From UBA668 sp041394605 (GTDB taxonomy: Bacteria > Actinomycetota > Acidimicrobiia > Acidimicrobiales > Ilumatobacteraceae), in assembly GCA_041394605.1 (NCBI GenBank), contig JAWKHX010000015.1, forward strand, positions 1 to 64,000: DNA of 64,000 nt. Reading direction: 5' to 3'. The notes below the pieces were generated by a model that saw only the letters and a list, made by a program, of their open reading frames with translations, was not told the DNA's origin and ran no database searches. This document shows positions 8,838 through 16,675 of this stretch, in pieces. Position 1 is the stretch's first letter. Each line of letters begins with the position of its first letter. The position numbers and the translations under genes are program-made.

Positions 8838-8856
8838 AACTTGCACTCTGCAAGTT
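8838..8856. promoter_or_regulatory. Perfect palindromic operator before acyl-CoA dehydrogenase gene
   Basis: AACTTGCA (8838-8845) and TGCAAGTT (8849-8856) are exact inverse complements separated by CTC. The site lies 37 bases before the ATG at 8894, in the divergent gap with the DUF4157-M91 gene. Size and symmetry suit a dimeric TetR-type repressor, a common regulator of acyl-CoA genes. No such regulator gene is in the window. Confidence 0.65.
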
Positions 8857-8893
8857 CCTGCACGTCCCGAACCTGCACATCCGAGGGGATCCG

Positions 8894-10126
8894 ATGACCG
8901 ACACCGCAACCCTGAGCGCCGCTGACGAGGCCGAGTTCCGCGAGCGCTGCCGAGCGTTCCTGAAGGAGCACGCCGTCGGCATCTCCCGCGAGTCCCGCGG
9001 CGAGGACCGCGGCGCCGGCATGATGGCCACCGCCAAGGAGTTCCAGGGCAAGCTGGCAGCGGCCGGCCTGGCCGGCGTGGTCTACGACAAGGAGTACGGC
9101 GGCGCCGGCCTCACCCGTGCCCACGAGCGCATCTGGCGCGAGGAGTACGCCAACTTCCCGGACATGACGTCCGAGCTGACGATCTCGCACGGCATGTGCC
9201 TGCCGGTGCTCAACCAGTTCGGCACCGAGGAGCAGAAGAAGCGCTTCCTGCCCGACAACATCGCCGCCCGCACCGTGTGGTGCCAGATGTTCTCCGAGCC
9301 CGGCGCCGGCTCCGACGTGGCCAGCCTGCAGACCAAGGCGGAGCTCGACGGCGACGAGTGGGTCCTCAACGGCCAGAAGGTGTGGACCACGCTGGCCCAC
9401 CTCAGCGACTACGGCATCTGCATCGCCCGCACCAACCCCGACGCCCCCAAGCACGCCGGCATCTCGATGTTCATCCTCGACATGAAGGCGCCGGGCGTGG
9501 ACATCCGCCCGATCCACCAGATCGACGGTGGCAAGCACTTCAACGAGATCTTCCTCACCGACGTGCGCATCCCGAAGGACTGGCTGGTCGGCGAGCTGAA
9601 CAACGGGTGGAACCAGGCCACCGCGATGCTGATGTACGAGCGTGTCGCCATCGGCACCGGCTCCACCAGCGGCATCACCCACACCAGCGCCGACGGCCTG
9701 ATCGCCGAGGCCAAGCGCCGAGGCGTCATCGGCGACCCGAATCTGCGCCAGTCGCTGATGCGCCTCTACAGCGAGGAGACCACCAAGTCCCTCGTGGCCA
9801 TGCGCACCCGGGCGGAGCTGAAGGCCGGCAAGGCCCCCGGCCCCGGCGGCTCGCTGGGCAAGCTGCACGGCGCGATGATCTCCCGCCTGATGCGCCAGAT
9901 CCTCGGCGACCTGTTCGGCCTGGACCTGGTGGCCAACCAGAAGGGCGACAAGGCCGAGCAGTGGGGCCGCACCCTCCTCACCAGCTTCTCGGCCAACATC
10001 GCCGGCGGCACCGACGAGATCCAGAAGAACATCATCGGCGACCGCGTCCTGGGCCTGCCCCGCGAGCCGATGGTGGACAAGGACGTCCCCTTCCGCGACC
10101 TGAAGGTCGGCACCCAGAAGAGCTGA
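8894..10126 (+). CDS. Acyl-CoA dehydrogenase
   Basis: This 410-residue flavoprotein has the standard order: alpha-helical N domain, beta domain with QMFSEPGAGSDVASLQTKA (FAD and substrate contact), and a C-terminal domain ending IAGGTDEIQKNIIGDRVLGLP, the FAD-binding tail signature of the family. It oxidises an acyl-CoA to the 2-enoyl-CoA and passes electrons to electron-transfer flavoprotein. GAGGGGA precedes ATG 8894; an upstream in-frame ATG at 8822 would overlap the palindromic operator and is less likely. It is transcribed towards a second acyl-CoA dehydrogenase gene. The preferred acyl group is not evident. Confidence 0.93.
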   Translation: MTDTATLSAADEAEFRERCRAFLKEHAVGISRESRGEDRGAGMMATAKEFQGKLAAAGLAGVVYDKEYGGAGLTRAHERIWREEYANFPDMTSELTISHGMCLPVLNQFGTEEQKKRFLPDNIAARTVWCQMFSEPGAGSDVASLQTKAELDGDEWVLNGQKVWTTLAHLSDYGICIARTNPDAPKHAGISMFILDMKAPGVDIRPIHQIDGGKHFNEIFLTDVRIPKDWLVGELNNGWNQATAMLMYERVAIGTGSTSGITHTSADGLIAEAKRRGVIGDPNLRQSLMRLYSEETTKSLVAMRTRAELKAGKAPGPGGSLGKLHGAMISRLMRQILGDLFGLDLVANQKGDKAEQWGRTLLTSFSANIAGGTDEIQKNIIGDRVLGLPREPMVDKDVPFRDLKVGTQKS

Positions 10127-10204
10127 CCCCGGCCCGCCAGCCCCGCCGGCCCGCCAGCCCCGCCAGCCCGCCGCACCCGTCGCCCTGTCGTCCCCGCGCG
10201 CGGC

Positions 10205-10290
10205 TCTGTGTCACGGCACAGCCATCACGGTCACGGCACAGACGTACGAACCTTTGTGCCGTGACACTGAATTCTGTGCCGTGACACAGA
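10205..10290. repeat. REP-like nested palindrome, copy 1
   Basis: Four copies of a GTCACGGCACAG unit are arranged direct-direct-inverted-inverted. The outer arms 10205-10221 and 10274-10290 are perfect 17-base inverse complements and the inner arms 10230-10240 and 10255-10265 pair over 11 bases. A near-identical element lies at 54389-54476: the left halves (10207-10242 and 54391-54426) differ at one of 36 positions. Copy 1 sits between convergent acyl-CoA dehydrogenase genes and may also stop transcription from both sides. The rest of the gap 10127-10327 is low-complexity CCCGCCAG-type repeats with no gene. Confidence 0.85.
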
Positions 10291-10327
10291 CATCAACGAA
10301 CAGGCCGGGCGGCCTCGGCGCCGCGGC

Positions 10328-11581
10328 TCAGCCGTGGCCGGGGATCTGGTTCCAGGGGCCGGAGTCGGCGCGGGGCTCCTTCGGCAGGCCGAGGATCTGC
10401 TCGCCCACGATGCCCTTCTGCACCTGGCTGGTGCCGGCGTAGATGGTGCCGGCGCGGGCGTTGTAGAACACACCGGTCCAGTTGCCGCTGGTGTTCGGCG
10501 TGCCGACCACGTCCGCACCGAACACGTTCTGCGGGCCGTCGGCCGTCGGCGTCATCGCGTCCGCACCGAGGATGTCCACGGCCAGCTCGGTGACCTCCCG
10601 GTGGTACTCGCTCCAGAACAGCTTGCCGATCGAGGCGTCCGGCCCCGGCTGGCGGCCCTGGAGGAACGACGTCAGCGCCCGGTAGCCGGCGAAGCGCATC
10701 AGCTCCACCTTGGTGTGCGCCTTCGCCAGGCGGTCGCGCATGACGGGGTCCTTCGTGGCCCCGCGCTCCTTGGCCAACTCCATCAGCTTGTCCAGCTCGT
10801 TGCGGAAGCTGATGCCGGTGACGGCCGCGCCGGCGCCGCGCTCGTTGCCAAGCAGCGTCATCGCCACCATCCAGCCACCGTTGACCTCGCCCACCACATT
10901 GCCCTTCGGGCAGCGGGCGTCGGTGAAGAACACCTCGTTGAACTCCGAGTCGCCGCCCATCATCTTGATCGGGCGCACCTCCACGCCCGGCTGGCGCATG
11001 TCCACCAGCAGGAACGTGATGCCGCGGTGCTTCACCTCGTCGGGCGCGGTGCGGGCCAGCACGAAGATGTGGTTGGCCAGATGCCCGGCCGAGGTCCAGA
11101 TCTTCTGGCCGTTGATGACCCACTCGTCGCCGTCCAGCACGGCCCGGCAGCCGAGGTTGCCGAGGTCGCTGCCCGCGGCAGGCTCCGAGTAGCCCTGGCA
11201 CCACAGGTCCTCACCGCTGAGGATGCGCGGCAGGTAGTGGCGCTTCTGCTCCTCCGTGCCGACGCGCAGCAGGGTGTTGCCGAGCATGGCGATGCCGAAG
11301 CCGTCGTTCGACCCGCCGGTGGGAGCGCCGGCGCGGGCGAACTCCTCCGCCAGCACCACGCTCTCCAGCGGGGTCAGGCCCCCGCCGCCGTACTCCTTGG
11401 GCCAGTTGACGGCCAGGTAGCCGTGCTCGTGCAGCACCTTGCGCCACTGGGTGCGGAAGGCGTCGGCCTCGTCGTGGCTGAGGGCGCCGATGCCCTTCCA
11501 GCCGGCGGGCAGGTTCTCGGCGAGGAAGGCGCGCACCTTCTCGCGGAAGGCGTCGGCCTCGGGCGGGTAGTTGAGGTCCAT
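10328..11581 (-). CDS. Acyl-CoA dehydrogenase
   Basis: A 417-residue paralogue of the dehydrogenase at 8894. It has a helical N domain, QGYSEPAAGSDLGNLGCRA in the beta domain and a C-terminal AGTIYAGTSQVQKGIVGEQILGLP tail in which the family glutamate of the DEIQ motif is replaced (TSQVQ). AAAGGACC lies 5-12 bases before ATG 11581. It is the last gene of a minus-strand run coaE-enoyl-CoA hydratase-amidohydrolase-dehydrogenase, with a 33-base gap to the amidohydrolase. It supplies electrons to electron-transfer flavoprotein during acyl-CoA oxidation; substrate unknown. Confidence 0.92.
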   Translation of the reverse strand: MDLNYPPEADAFREKVRAFLAENLPAGWKGIGALSHDEADAFRTQWRKVLHEHGYLAVNWPKEYGGGGLTPLESVVLAEEFARAGAPTGGSNDGFGIAMLGNTLLRVGTEEQKRHYLPRILSGEDLWCQGYSEPAAGSDLGNLGCRAVLDGDEWVINGQKIWTSAGHLANHIFVLARTAPDEVKHRGITFLLVDMRQPGVEVRPIKMMGGDSEFNEVFFTDARCPKGNVVGEVNGGWMVAMTLLGNERGAGAAVTGISFRNELDKLMELAKERGATKDPVMRDRLAKAHTKVELMRFAGYRALTSFLQGRQPGPDASIGKLFWSEYHREVTELAVDILGADAMTPTADGPQNVFGADVVGTPNTSGNWTGVFYNARAGTIYAGTSQVQKGIVGEQILGLPKEPRADSGPWNQIPGHG

Positions 11582-11614
11582 GGTGGTCCTTTCAGGGTGG
11601 AATCGTGCCCCGCG

Positions 11615-13296
11615 TCAGCCGCGGGCGAACTCGCGGATGACGGTGCCGGGCCGGGCGCCGGTGTTGGCACCCTGCTCGGTGACGACGGAGCCGTTGACCA
11701 GCGTGGCGGCATAGCCGCGGGAGCGGATCTTCAGGCGGCCGGCGCCGTGGGGGAAGTCGTTGGCGTACTCGGGATGGGCGGAGGCCAGCGTCGCCATGTC
11801 GAACACGTTGATGTCGGCGTAGTGGCCGGCGGCGAGCGTGCCGCGCTCCTTCAGGCCCAGCACCCCGGCGGGGAGGGAGGTCAAGCGGCGGACGGCGTCC
11901 TCCAGCGTGGCCAGGCCGCGGGTGCGGTGCCAGTAGGTGAGGTAGTGGGTGCTCATGTCGGCGTCGCAGATCTGGCCGGCATGCGCGCCGGTGTCGGCCA
12001 GGCCGGGGTACACATGGTCCATGGCCAGCACCTGGGCCAGGCCGTCCACGTTGCGGTTGAAGAACCAGGTGTTGAACAGCTCGTGGCCCTCGCTGGCGAT
12101 CAGCCGGTCGATCACCAGCTCCACCGGGTGCACGCCGGCCTCCTCGGCCAGCTGGGCGATGGAGCGGCCGTTCTCCTCGCTGTAGTCGGGCGAGTCGCCG
12201 GTGCCCAGCGGGTAGATGTGGTTCGGGTCGTACCACATCCCCTTCTCCTTGCCTTCCTCCACCAGGCCGGCGCGGACGGCGGGATCCTTCAGGGCGGCCA
12301 CCCGGTCGGCCACCGTGGGCAGCTGCATGAGCGCCTTCCACCGCTTGCCCTTCACCGGGGTGATCTGGGCCAGGCCGCACAGGCTGCCGCTGGGGCGGGT
12401 CTGGCTGGCCATCGTGATCCGCCCGACGTTGGCGTTGGTGTCCGCCAGGAACTTGCCGAACATCTCGATGCCGGTGTTGCCGCTGTTGCCGGCCCCGCCG
12501 CTGAACAGCACGTCGCCGCACGAGCGGGCCATCTCGCGGAGCAGCTCGATCTCGTGCTGCGGCTTGGTGGCGAAGTCGTTGACCGACTGGAACAGCCCGC
12601 CGCCGGCGGCGTTCATCCCGTCGGCGACGGCCAGGTACTCGTCGATCGGGGCGAGCGTGCCGGGCACGTAGCGGCCGTCCGGCACGGTGTGCAGCAGGAT
12701 GCGCGACGTGGAGAACCCGACCGCGCCACCGGCGACGCTCTCCGCCGCGAGGTCGCGCATCTGGTTCAGCTCCTCCGGCGTGGCCGGCTGGTCGGTGAGC
12801 GAGCGCTCCCCCATCACGTGGTAGCGCAACGCGCAGTGGCCGACCATGCCGACGATGTTGAGCGCGGGCTGCATCCGCTGCACGGCGTCCAGGTACTCGG
12901 GGTAGGTGTTCCAGTCCCACGGCAGGCCGTCGAGGATGGCGTCGCGGGGCACGTCCTCCACGCTCTCCATCATCTCGGCGAGGAACCGACGGTTCTCCGC
13001 CTTCACCGGGGCGAACGTGACGCCGCAGTTGCCCATCAGCACGGTGGTGACGCCGTGCCAGGAGCTGGACGTCAGCAGAGGGTCCCAGCCCACCTGGGCA
13101 TCGAGGTGGGTGTGCAGGTCGATGAACCCGGGCGACACGATCTGCCCAGTGGCGTCGATCTCGCGAGCGGCGGTGGCGTCACCGAGGTCGCCGATGGCGG
13201 TGATGCGTTCGCCGTCGATCGCCACGTCGGCCACCGCGCGGGCGCACCCGTGCCGTCCACCACCGTGCCGTTGCGAATGATCACGTCATGTGCCAC
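11615..13296 (-). CDS. N-acyl-D-amino-acid deacylase-type amidohydrolase (frameshifted near 13235)
   Basis: This is an amidohydrolase-superfamily (amidohydrolase 3) enzyme of about 560 residues. The metal motif PGFIDLHTHLD, the mid-barrel VGHCALRYHVMG and the late LADTGAHAGQICDADM are all present. The true N terminus (GTG 13296, AHDVIIRNGTVVDGTGAPAR) is in another frame from 11615-13234. Adding one G to the GG at about 13233-13236 restores ...GAPAR-VADVAIDGERI..., so a one-base deletion is inferred. GGAGGGG lies before GTG 13296. A start at 13234 would remove the first beta strand. Enzymes of this group hydrolyse N-acyl-D-amino acids, hydantoin-like rings or related amides; context with fatty-acid genes suggests an acyl amide. 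Confidence 0.85.
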
Positions 13297-13364
13297 GAGA
13301 GCCCCTCCGCTGCTGGTCTCCCGATCGTATGTGGCGGCTCCCGGCGCCGCCGATTCGAACCCGC

Positions 13365-14150
13365 TCAGCGGAACTTCGGCGGGCGCTTCTCCATGAAGGC
13401 CCGCACGGCCTCGTGGTGCTCCGGCGAGGCGTAGCAGCGCTGCAGCGCGGTGAGCTCGCGGCGCTGCACCTCGCGCAGGTCGGTCTCCGCCGCGTTCTGC
13501 GACAGCAGCTCCTTGATCCACCGGAGCTGCGGCGGCGGATTACCCGCCAGGTCACCGGCCATTGCCAGCGCCGTGGGCAGCAGCTCCTCCGCCGGGAGCG
13601 CGCGGTCCACCAGCCGCATCCGCGCCGCCTCGTCACCGAGCACGGTGGTGCCGCTGAGCGCGAGCCACGACGCGGTCCCGAACCCGCAGCGCGCCACCAG
13701 GAAGTGGGAGGACGCCAACTCCGGCACCAGGCCCATCTTCACGAAGCGGGCGGACAGCTTGGCGGTGTCCGCGGCGAGCAGCACGTCGAACGGCAGCACC
13801 ATCGTCAAGCCCACCCCCACGGCCGGGCCGTTGATCGCAGCGATCAGGGGCTTCGACTCGCGGCACAGCTCCACCCAGTCCCGCGTGCGGGCCGGCTGGG
13901 GCGCAGCGGCGGCCTCCGCACCGTCCAGGTTCTGGGCGAAGTTGGCGCTGATGTCCGCACCGGCGCAGAACCCGCGGCCCGCGCCCGTGACCACGACGGC
14001 ACCGATCGAGTCATTGCCGTTGGCGGCCTCGATGGCGTGCGCCAGCTCGGCGGACATCCGCGGCGTCCACGCGTTCAGCCGCTCGGGGCGGTTCAGCGTC
14101 AGCAGCAGCACGTCGTCGCGTTGCTCGGCGAGGATCTGTTCGTACTCCAT
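13365..14150 (-). CDS. Enoyl-CoA hydratase/isomerase family protein
   Basis: A 261-residue crotonase-fold protein. LTLNRPERLNAW marks the N terminus, GRGFCAGADI forms the first oxyanion-hole turn and INGPAVGVGLTMVLPFDVLLA the second. ELASSHFLVARCG corresponds to the catalytic-residue helix; the pattern is hydratase/isomerase-like but cannot separate the two. GGAGGTGACA, overlapping the last codons of coaE, is a strong ribosome site 2 bases from ATG 14150. It belongs to the same minus-strand operon as coaE and probably feeds beta-oxidation. Confidence 0.9.
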   Translation of the reverse strand: MEYEQILAEQRDDVLLLTLNRPERLNAWTPRMSAELAHAIEAANGNDSIGAVVVTGAGRGFCAGADISANFAQNLDGAEAAAAPQPARTRDWVELCRESKPLIAAINGPAVGVGLTMVLPFDVLLAADTAKLSARFVKMGLVPELASSHFLVARCGFGTASWLALSGTTVLGDEAARMRLVDRALPAEELLPTALAMAGDLAGNPPPQLRWIKELLSQNAAETDLREVQRRELTALQRCYASPEHHEAVRAFMEKRPPKFR

Positions 14151-14152
14151 TG

Positions 14153-14758
14153 TCACCTCCAGGTCTGGATGCGGTCCCACAGTTCGCCGACTCGCGCGGT
14201 GAGGGCAGCGAGGTCGGCGTCGTTCGTCACCACGGCGTCGGCCACGGCCCGGCGTTCGGCGTCGGTGGCCTGGGAGGCGATGCGCCGCCGCACATCGGCC
14301 TCCTGCATCCCCCTGGCCACGGCGCGTTCCACGCGCAGCACCTCGGGTGCCTCCACGGCGACCACCCGGGTGTATCCGTGGCGGGGCATCGCCCGGCCGA
14401 GGTTGCTCTCCACCAAGATCGCCATGTCCAGCACCACGACAGCGTTGGCGGGCAGGGCGTCGATGCGCTCCACCAGCGTCTCGTTGATCGCCGGGTGGCT
14501 GATGGCCGTCAGCCGGGCCAGCACTTCGGGCCGGCCGAACACTGCCGCCGCGAGCGCGGCACGGTCGATGTGCCCATCGTCGTCAGCGATGCCGTCACCG
14601 AACGCAGCGATCACTGCGGCTTCGGCGCGGCCGCCGGGCGCGATGACCTCGCGGCCGACGGCGTCCACGTCCACGACCGTGGCGCCGCGCTCGGCCAGCA
14701 GCGCGGCCACCGTGGACTTGCCCGACCCGATGCCTCCTGTGAGCCCGATCACCAGCAC
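14153..14758 (-). CDS. coaE: Dephospho-CoA kinase
   Basis: The 201-residue protein phosphorylates the ribose 3'-OH of dephospho-CoA, the last step of CoA synthesis. The P-loop GLTGGIGSGKST is at residues 5-16, followed by DVDAVGREV and, further on, ISHPAINETL and DMAILVESNLG, all typical of CoaE. The reading frame continues far upstream without stop, but homology begins at VLVIGLTGG, so GTG 14758 is chosen; a -10 box 8 bases upstream agrees. It heads an operon of acyl-CoA enzymes and is divergent from the PfkB fusion gene with 48 bases between. Confidence 0.92.
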   Translation of the reverse strand: MLVIGLTGGIGSGKSTVAALLAERGATVVDVDAVGREVIAPGGRAEAAVIAAFGDGIADDDGHIDRAALAAAVFGRPEVLARLTAISHPAINETLVERIDALPANAVVVLDMAILVESNLGRAMPRHGYTRVVAVEAPEVLRVERAVARGMQEADVRRRIASQATDAERRAVADAVVTNDADLAALTARVGELWDRIQTWR

Positions 14759-14766
14759 AGTGGCGG

Positions 14767-14772
14767 ACGCTA
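14767..14772 (-). promoter_or_regulatory. -10 element, leaderless start of coaE
   Basis: TAGCGT on the minus strand ends 8 bases before GTG 14758. It is separated by only 20 bases from the opposing -10 box at 14793. Confidence 0.5.
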
Positions 14773-14792
14773 CTGCCGGCCCGGCGCGCTCG

Positions 14793-14798
14793 TAGGCT
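14793..14798 (+). promoter_or_regulatory. -10 element, leaderless start
   Basis: TAGGCT ends 8 bases before ATG 14807 of the PfkB fusion gene; a divergent partner lies at 14767-14772. Confidence 0.5.
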
Positions 14799-14806
14799 CG
14801 GACGCC

Positions 14807-16651
14807 ATGGCACCGAAGGCGTGGGCGGATCGATGGCTTGCTGCGCAGCGAGCGGGGCGCGCCCGGCTGCTGGTGGTCGGCGGAGCATCGCTGGACCGCA
14901 TCCACGTGCATGGTGAGCCGGTGGCGACACCCGGCGGCGCCGGGCTGTACACCGCGCTCGCCGCGGCACGAGCGGGGGCCGAGGTCACCATGCTCGCCCC
15001 GTACCCGGACCCGATGCCGCCGGAGCTGGCGCCGGCGCTGGACCGCATCCGCTGGGTCGGGCCGAAGGTCGGCATCGACGGGCTGCCCAGGTTCGAGATC
15101 GCCTACGACGAGGCCGGCCAGGTGACCTTCTTCCGCGAGCACCTCGGCGCCGAGCCGGACATGACGCCGGCACTGCTGGACACGGTGGAGGACATACCCG
15201 AGGCCGCCTACTGCGTACCGTTCCTCGACGCCCGGCTGCAGCACGCCTTCGTGCGCGCCCTGGCGGAGCGGGGCTGCCTCACGATCGCCGGCACGTACGG
15301 CAAGGCCGTTCGCGACGACACACCCACCGTGCTGGCCACCGCAGCGCTCGCCGACCTGTTCTTCTGCAACGCCGACGAGGCCGGCGTGCTGTTCGGCGGC
15401 GTGGACGGTGCCGCCACACGGCCGGGCGCGCTGCGGTTCGTGACGCTCGGCCCGGCAGGCGCCACCGTCTTCCAGGGCGACCATCGCACCGACCTGCCCG
15501 GCGTGCCCGCGAACGCACTGGACCCGACGGGTGCCGGGGACACGTTCTGCGGCACCACCGTGGCCCGGGTGCTGGCCGGCGACCACCCCGCGGAAGCCAC
15601 CCGCCGGGCCACGGCCGCCGCCGCTCAGATGGTGGAGCACCTCGGCCCGTCCGCGTTGTGGGCCACCGCCCCGGCGCCCGAGCCTCCCACCGACGGACGC
15701 GCCCGACCCGACGACGACGCCGTCGACCGCCTGGCCCGGCGCATCTCCACGCTCGCCGGCACCGGCGGGCTGCGCAGCTTCGATTTCACCGGCGACCTCT
15801 TCCCCCGCGTCGGCGATCCACACGCCGCGGGCTGGTTCACCGCCGCGACGCTCCAGCAGTTCGGCTTCTGGCACGAACGCGACGGTCGCTACGACCACCC
15901 GATGATCGCCACCATCGGCGGTCATCAGCGGAAGGGCAGCGACTACCTCTGGGCCCACTACCTGCGTTGGGCCGCCACCGAGCCGGGCTCGCTCGATCCT
16001 GCACACCAGGCCGCCGTCACCGACGCCGGGTGGTCCGCCGCCGCGGCCGACGACGGCGGCGGCGACCCGTACCCGGCGTCTGGCACCTACGCCGCGCTCG
16101 CCCGTGACTACGGCCGGTCGCTGCACGCGCTGGGTACGACCGCCGACGAACTGGTCGCTGCGGCAGCCGCCCAGGACCGGCCGCTGCACGCGCTGCTGCG
16201 CCTGCTGGACCATGTGGGCGGTTACCGCGAGGACCCGCTGCGCAAGAAGGCCGCCCTCCTCGGCGTGATCCTCCGCCAGCGCCCCGAGGGCTTTCTCCCG
16301 CCCGCTGAGGGCGACGACGCGCCGCCGATCGTCGACTACCACGTGCAGCGCACCTCCCTGCGCACCGGCATCGTCACTGTGGAGGACGACGACCTCCGCC
16401 GGCGCCTGGCCGCCCGGGTCGTGCTGCCGGCAGCGGACGAGGCGGCCGTCCGCCGCGCCGCATGGACCGCCGTCGCCGCGCTGGCCGAGCGCAGTGGGCG
16501 CGACATGGGCACCGTGGACTGGTTCCTGTTCCAGATGCGCCACCACTGCCCGGAGATGACCGAGCCGCGCTGCGGCGAGTGCCCGGCGTTCGGCGCGTGC
16601 CAGCAGCGTGTCGACCTGTTCCAACCGGTCCATCGCACCACCTTCTACTGA
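14807..16651 (+). CDS. PfkB-family sugar kinase fused to an Fe-S-loop domain
   Basis: Residues 15-290 of this 614-residue protein are a ribokinase-fold PfkB kinase: VVGGASLDRIHVHG, GGAGLYTALAAARAGAEV and the anion-hole motif DPTGAGDTFCG. Residues 300-614 are a second domain of unknown function that contains FDFTGDLFPRVGDPHAAGWF, TIGGHQRKGSDYLWAHYLRW and a C-terminal four-cysteine loop, Cys581-x7-Cys589-x2-Cys592-x5-Cys598. That spacing is close to the 4Fe-4S loop (C-x6-C-x2-C-x5-C) of endonuclease III-type glycosylases. A base-releasing domain feeding (deoxy)ribose to the kinase would explain the fusion, but this is inference. Divergent from coaE. Confidence 0.82.
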   Translation: MAPKAWADRWLAAQRAGRARLLVVGGASLDRIHVHGEPVATPGGAGLYTALAAARAGAEVTMLAPYPDPMPPELAPALDRIRWVGPKVGIDGLPRFEIAYDEAGQVTFFREHLGAEPDMTPALLDTVEDIPEAAYCVPFLDARLQHAFVRALAERGCLTIAGTYGKAVRDDTPTVLATAALADLFFCNADEAGVLFGGVDGAATRPGALRFVTLGPAGATVFQGDHRTDLPGVPANALDPTGAGDTFCGTTVARVLAGDHPAEATRRATAAAAQMVEHLGPSALWATAPAPEPPTDGRARPDDDAVDRLARRISTLAGTGGLRSFDFTGDLFPRVGDPHAAGWFTAATLQQFGFWHERDGRYDHPMIATIGGHQRKGSDYLWAHYLRWAATEPGSLDPAHQAAVTDAGWSAAAADDGGGDPYPASGTYAALARDYGRSLHALGTTADELVAAAAAQDRPLHALLRLLDHVGGYREDPLRKKAALLGVILRQRPEGFLPPAEGDDAPPIVDYHVQRTSLRTGIVTVEDDDLRRRLAARVVLPAADEAAVRRAAWTAVAALAERSGRDMGTVDWFLFQMRHHCPEMTEPRCGECPAFGACQQRVDLFQPVHRTTFY

Positions 16652-16660
16652 CGCATCCAT

Positions 16661-16666
16661 TAGCGT
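16661..16666 (+). promoter_or_regulatory. -10 element, near-leaderless start
   Basis: TAGCGT ends 9 bases before ATG 16676 of the P-type ATPase gene, in the 24-base gap after the preceding stop. Confidence 0.45.
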
Positions 16667-16675
16667 CGGGCCGGC

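Noticed and set aside
11615..13234. GTG 13234 as the true start of the amidohydrolase
   Set aside because: It removes the first beta strand (IIRNGTVVDGTGAPAR), which is present in the adjacent frame behind a strong ribosome site.
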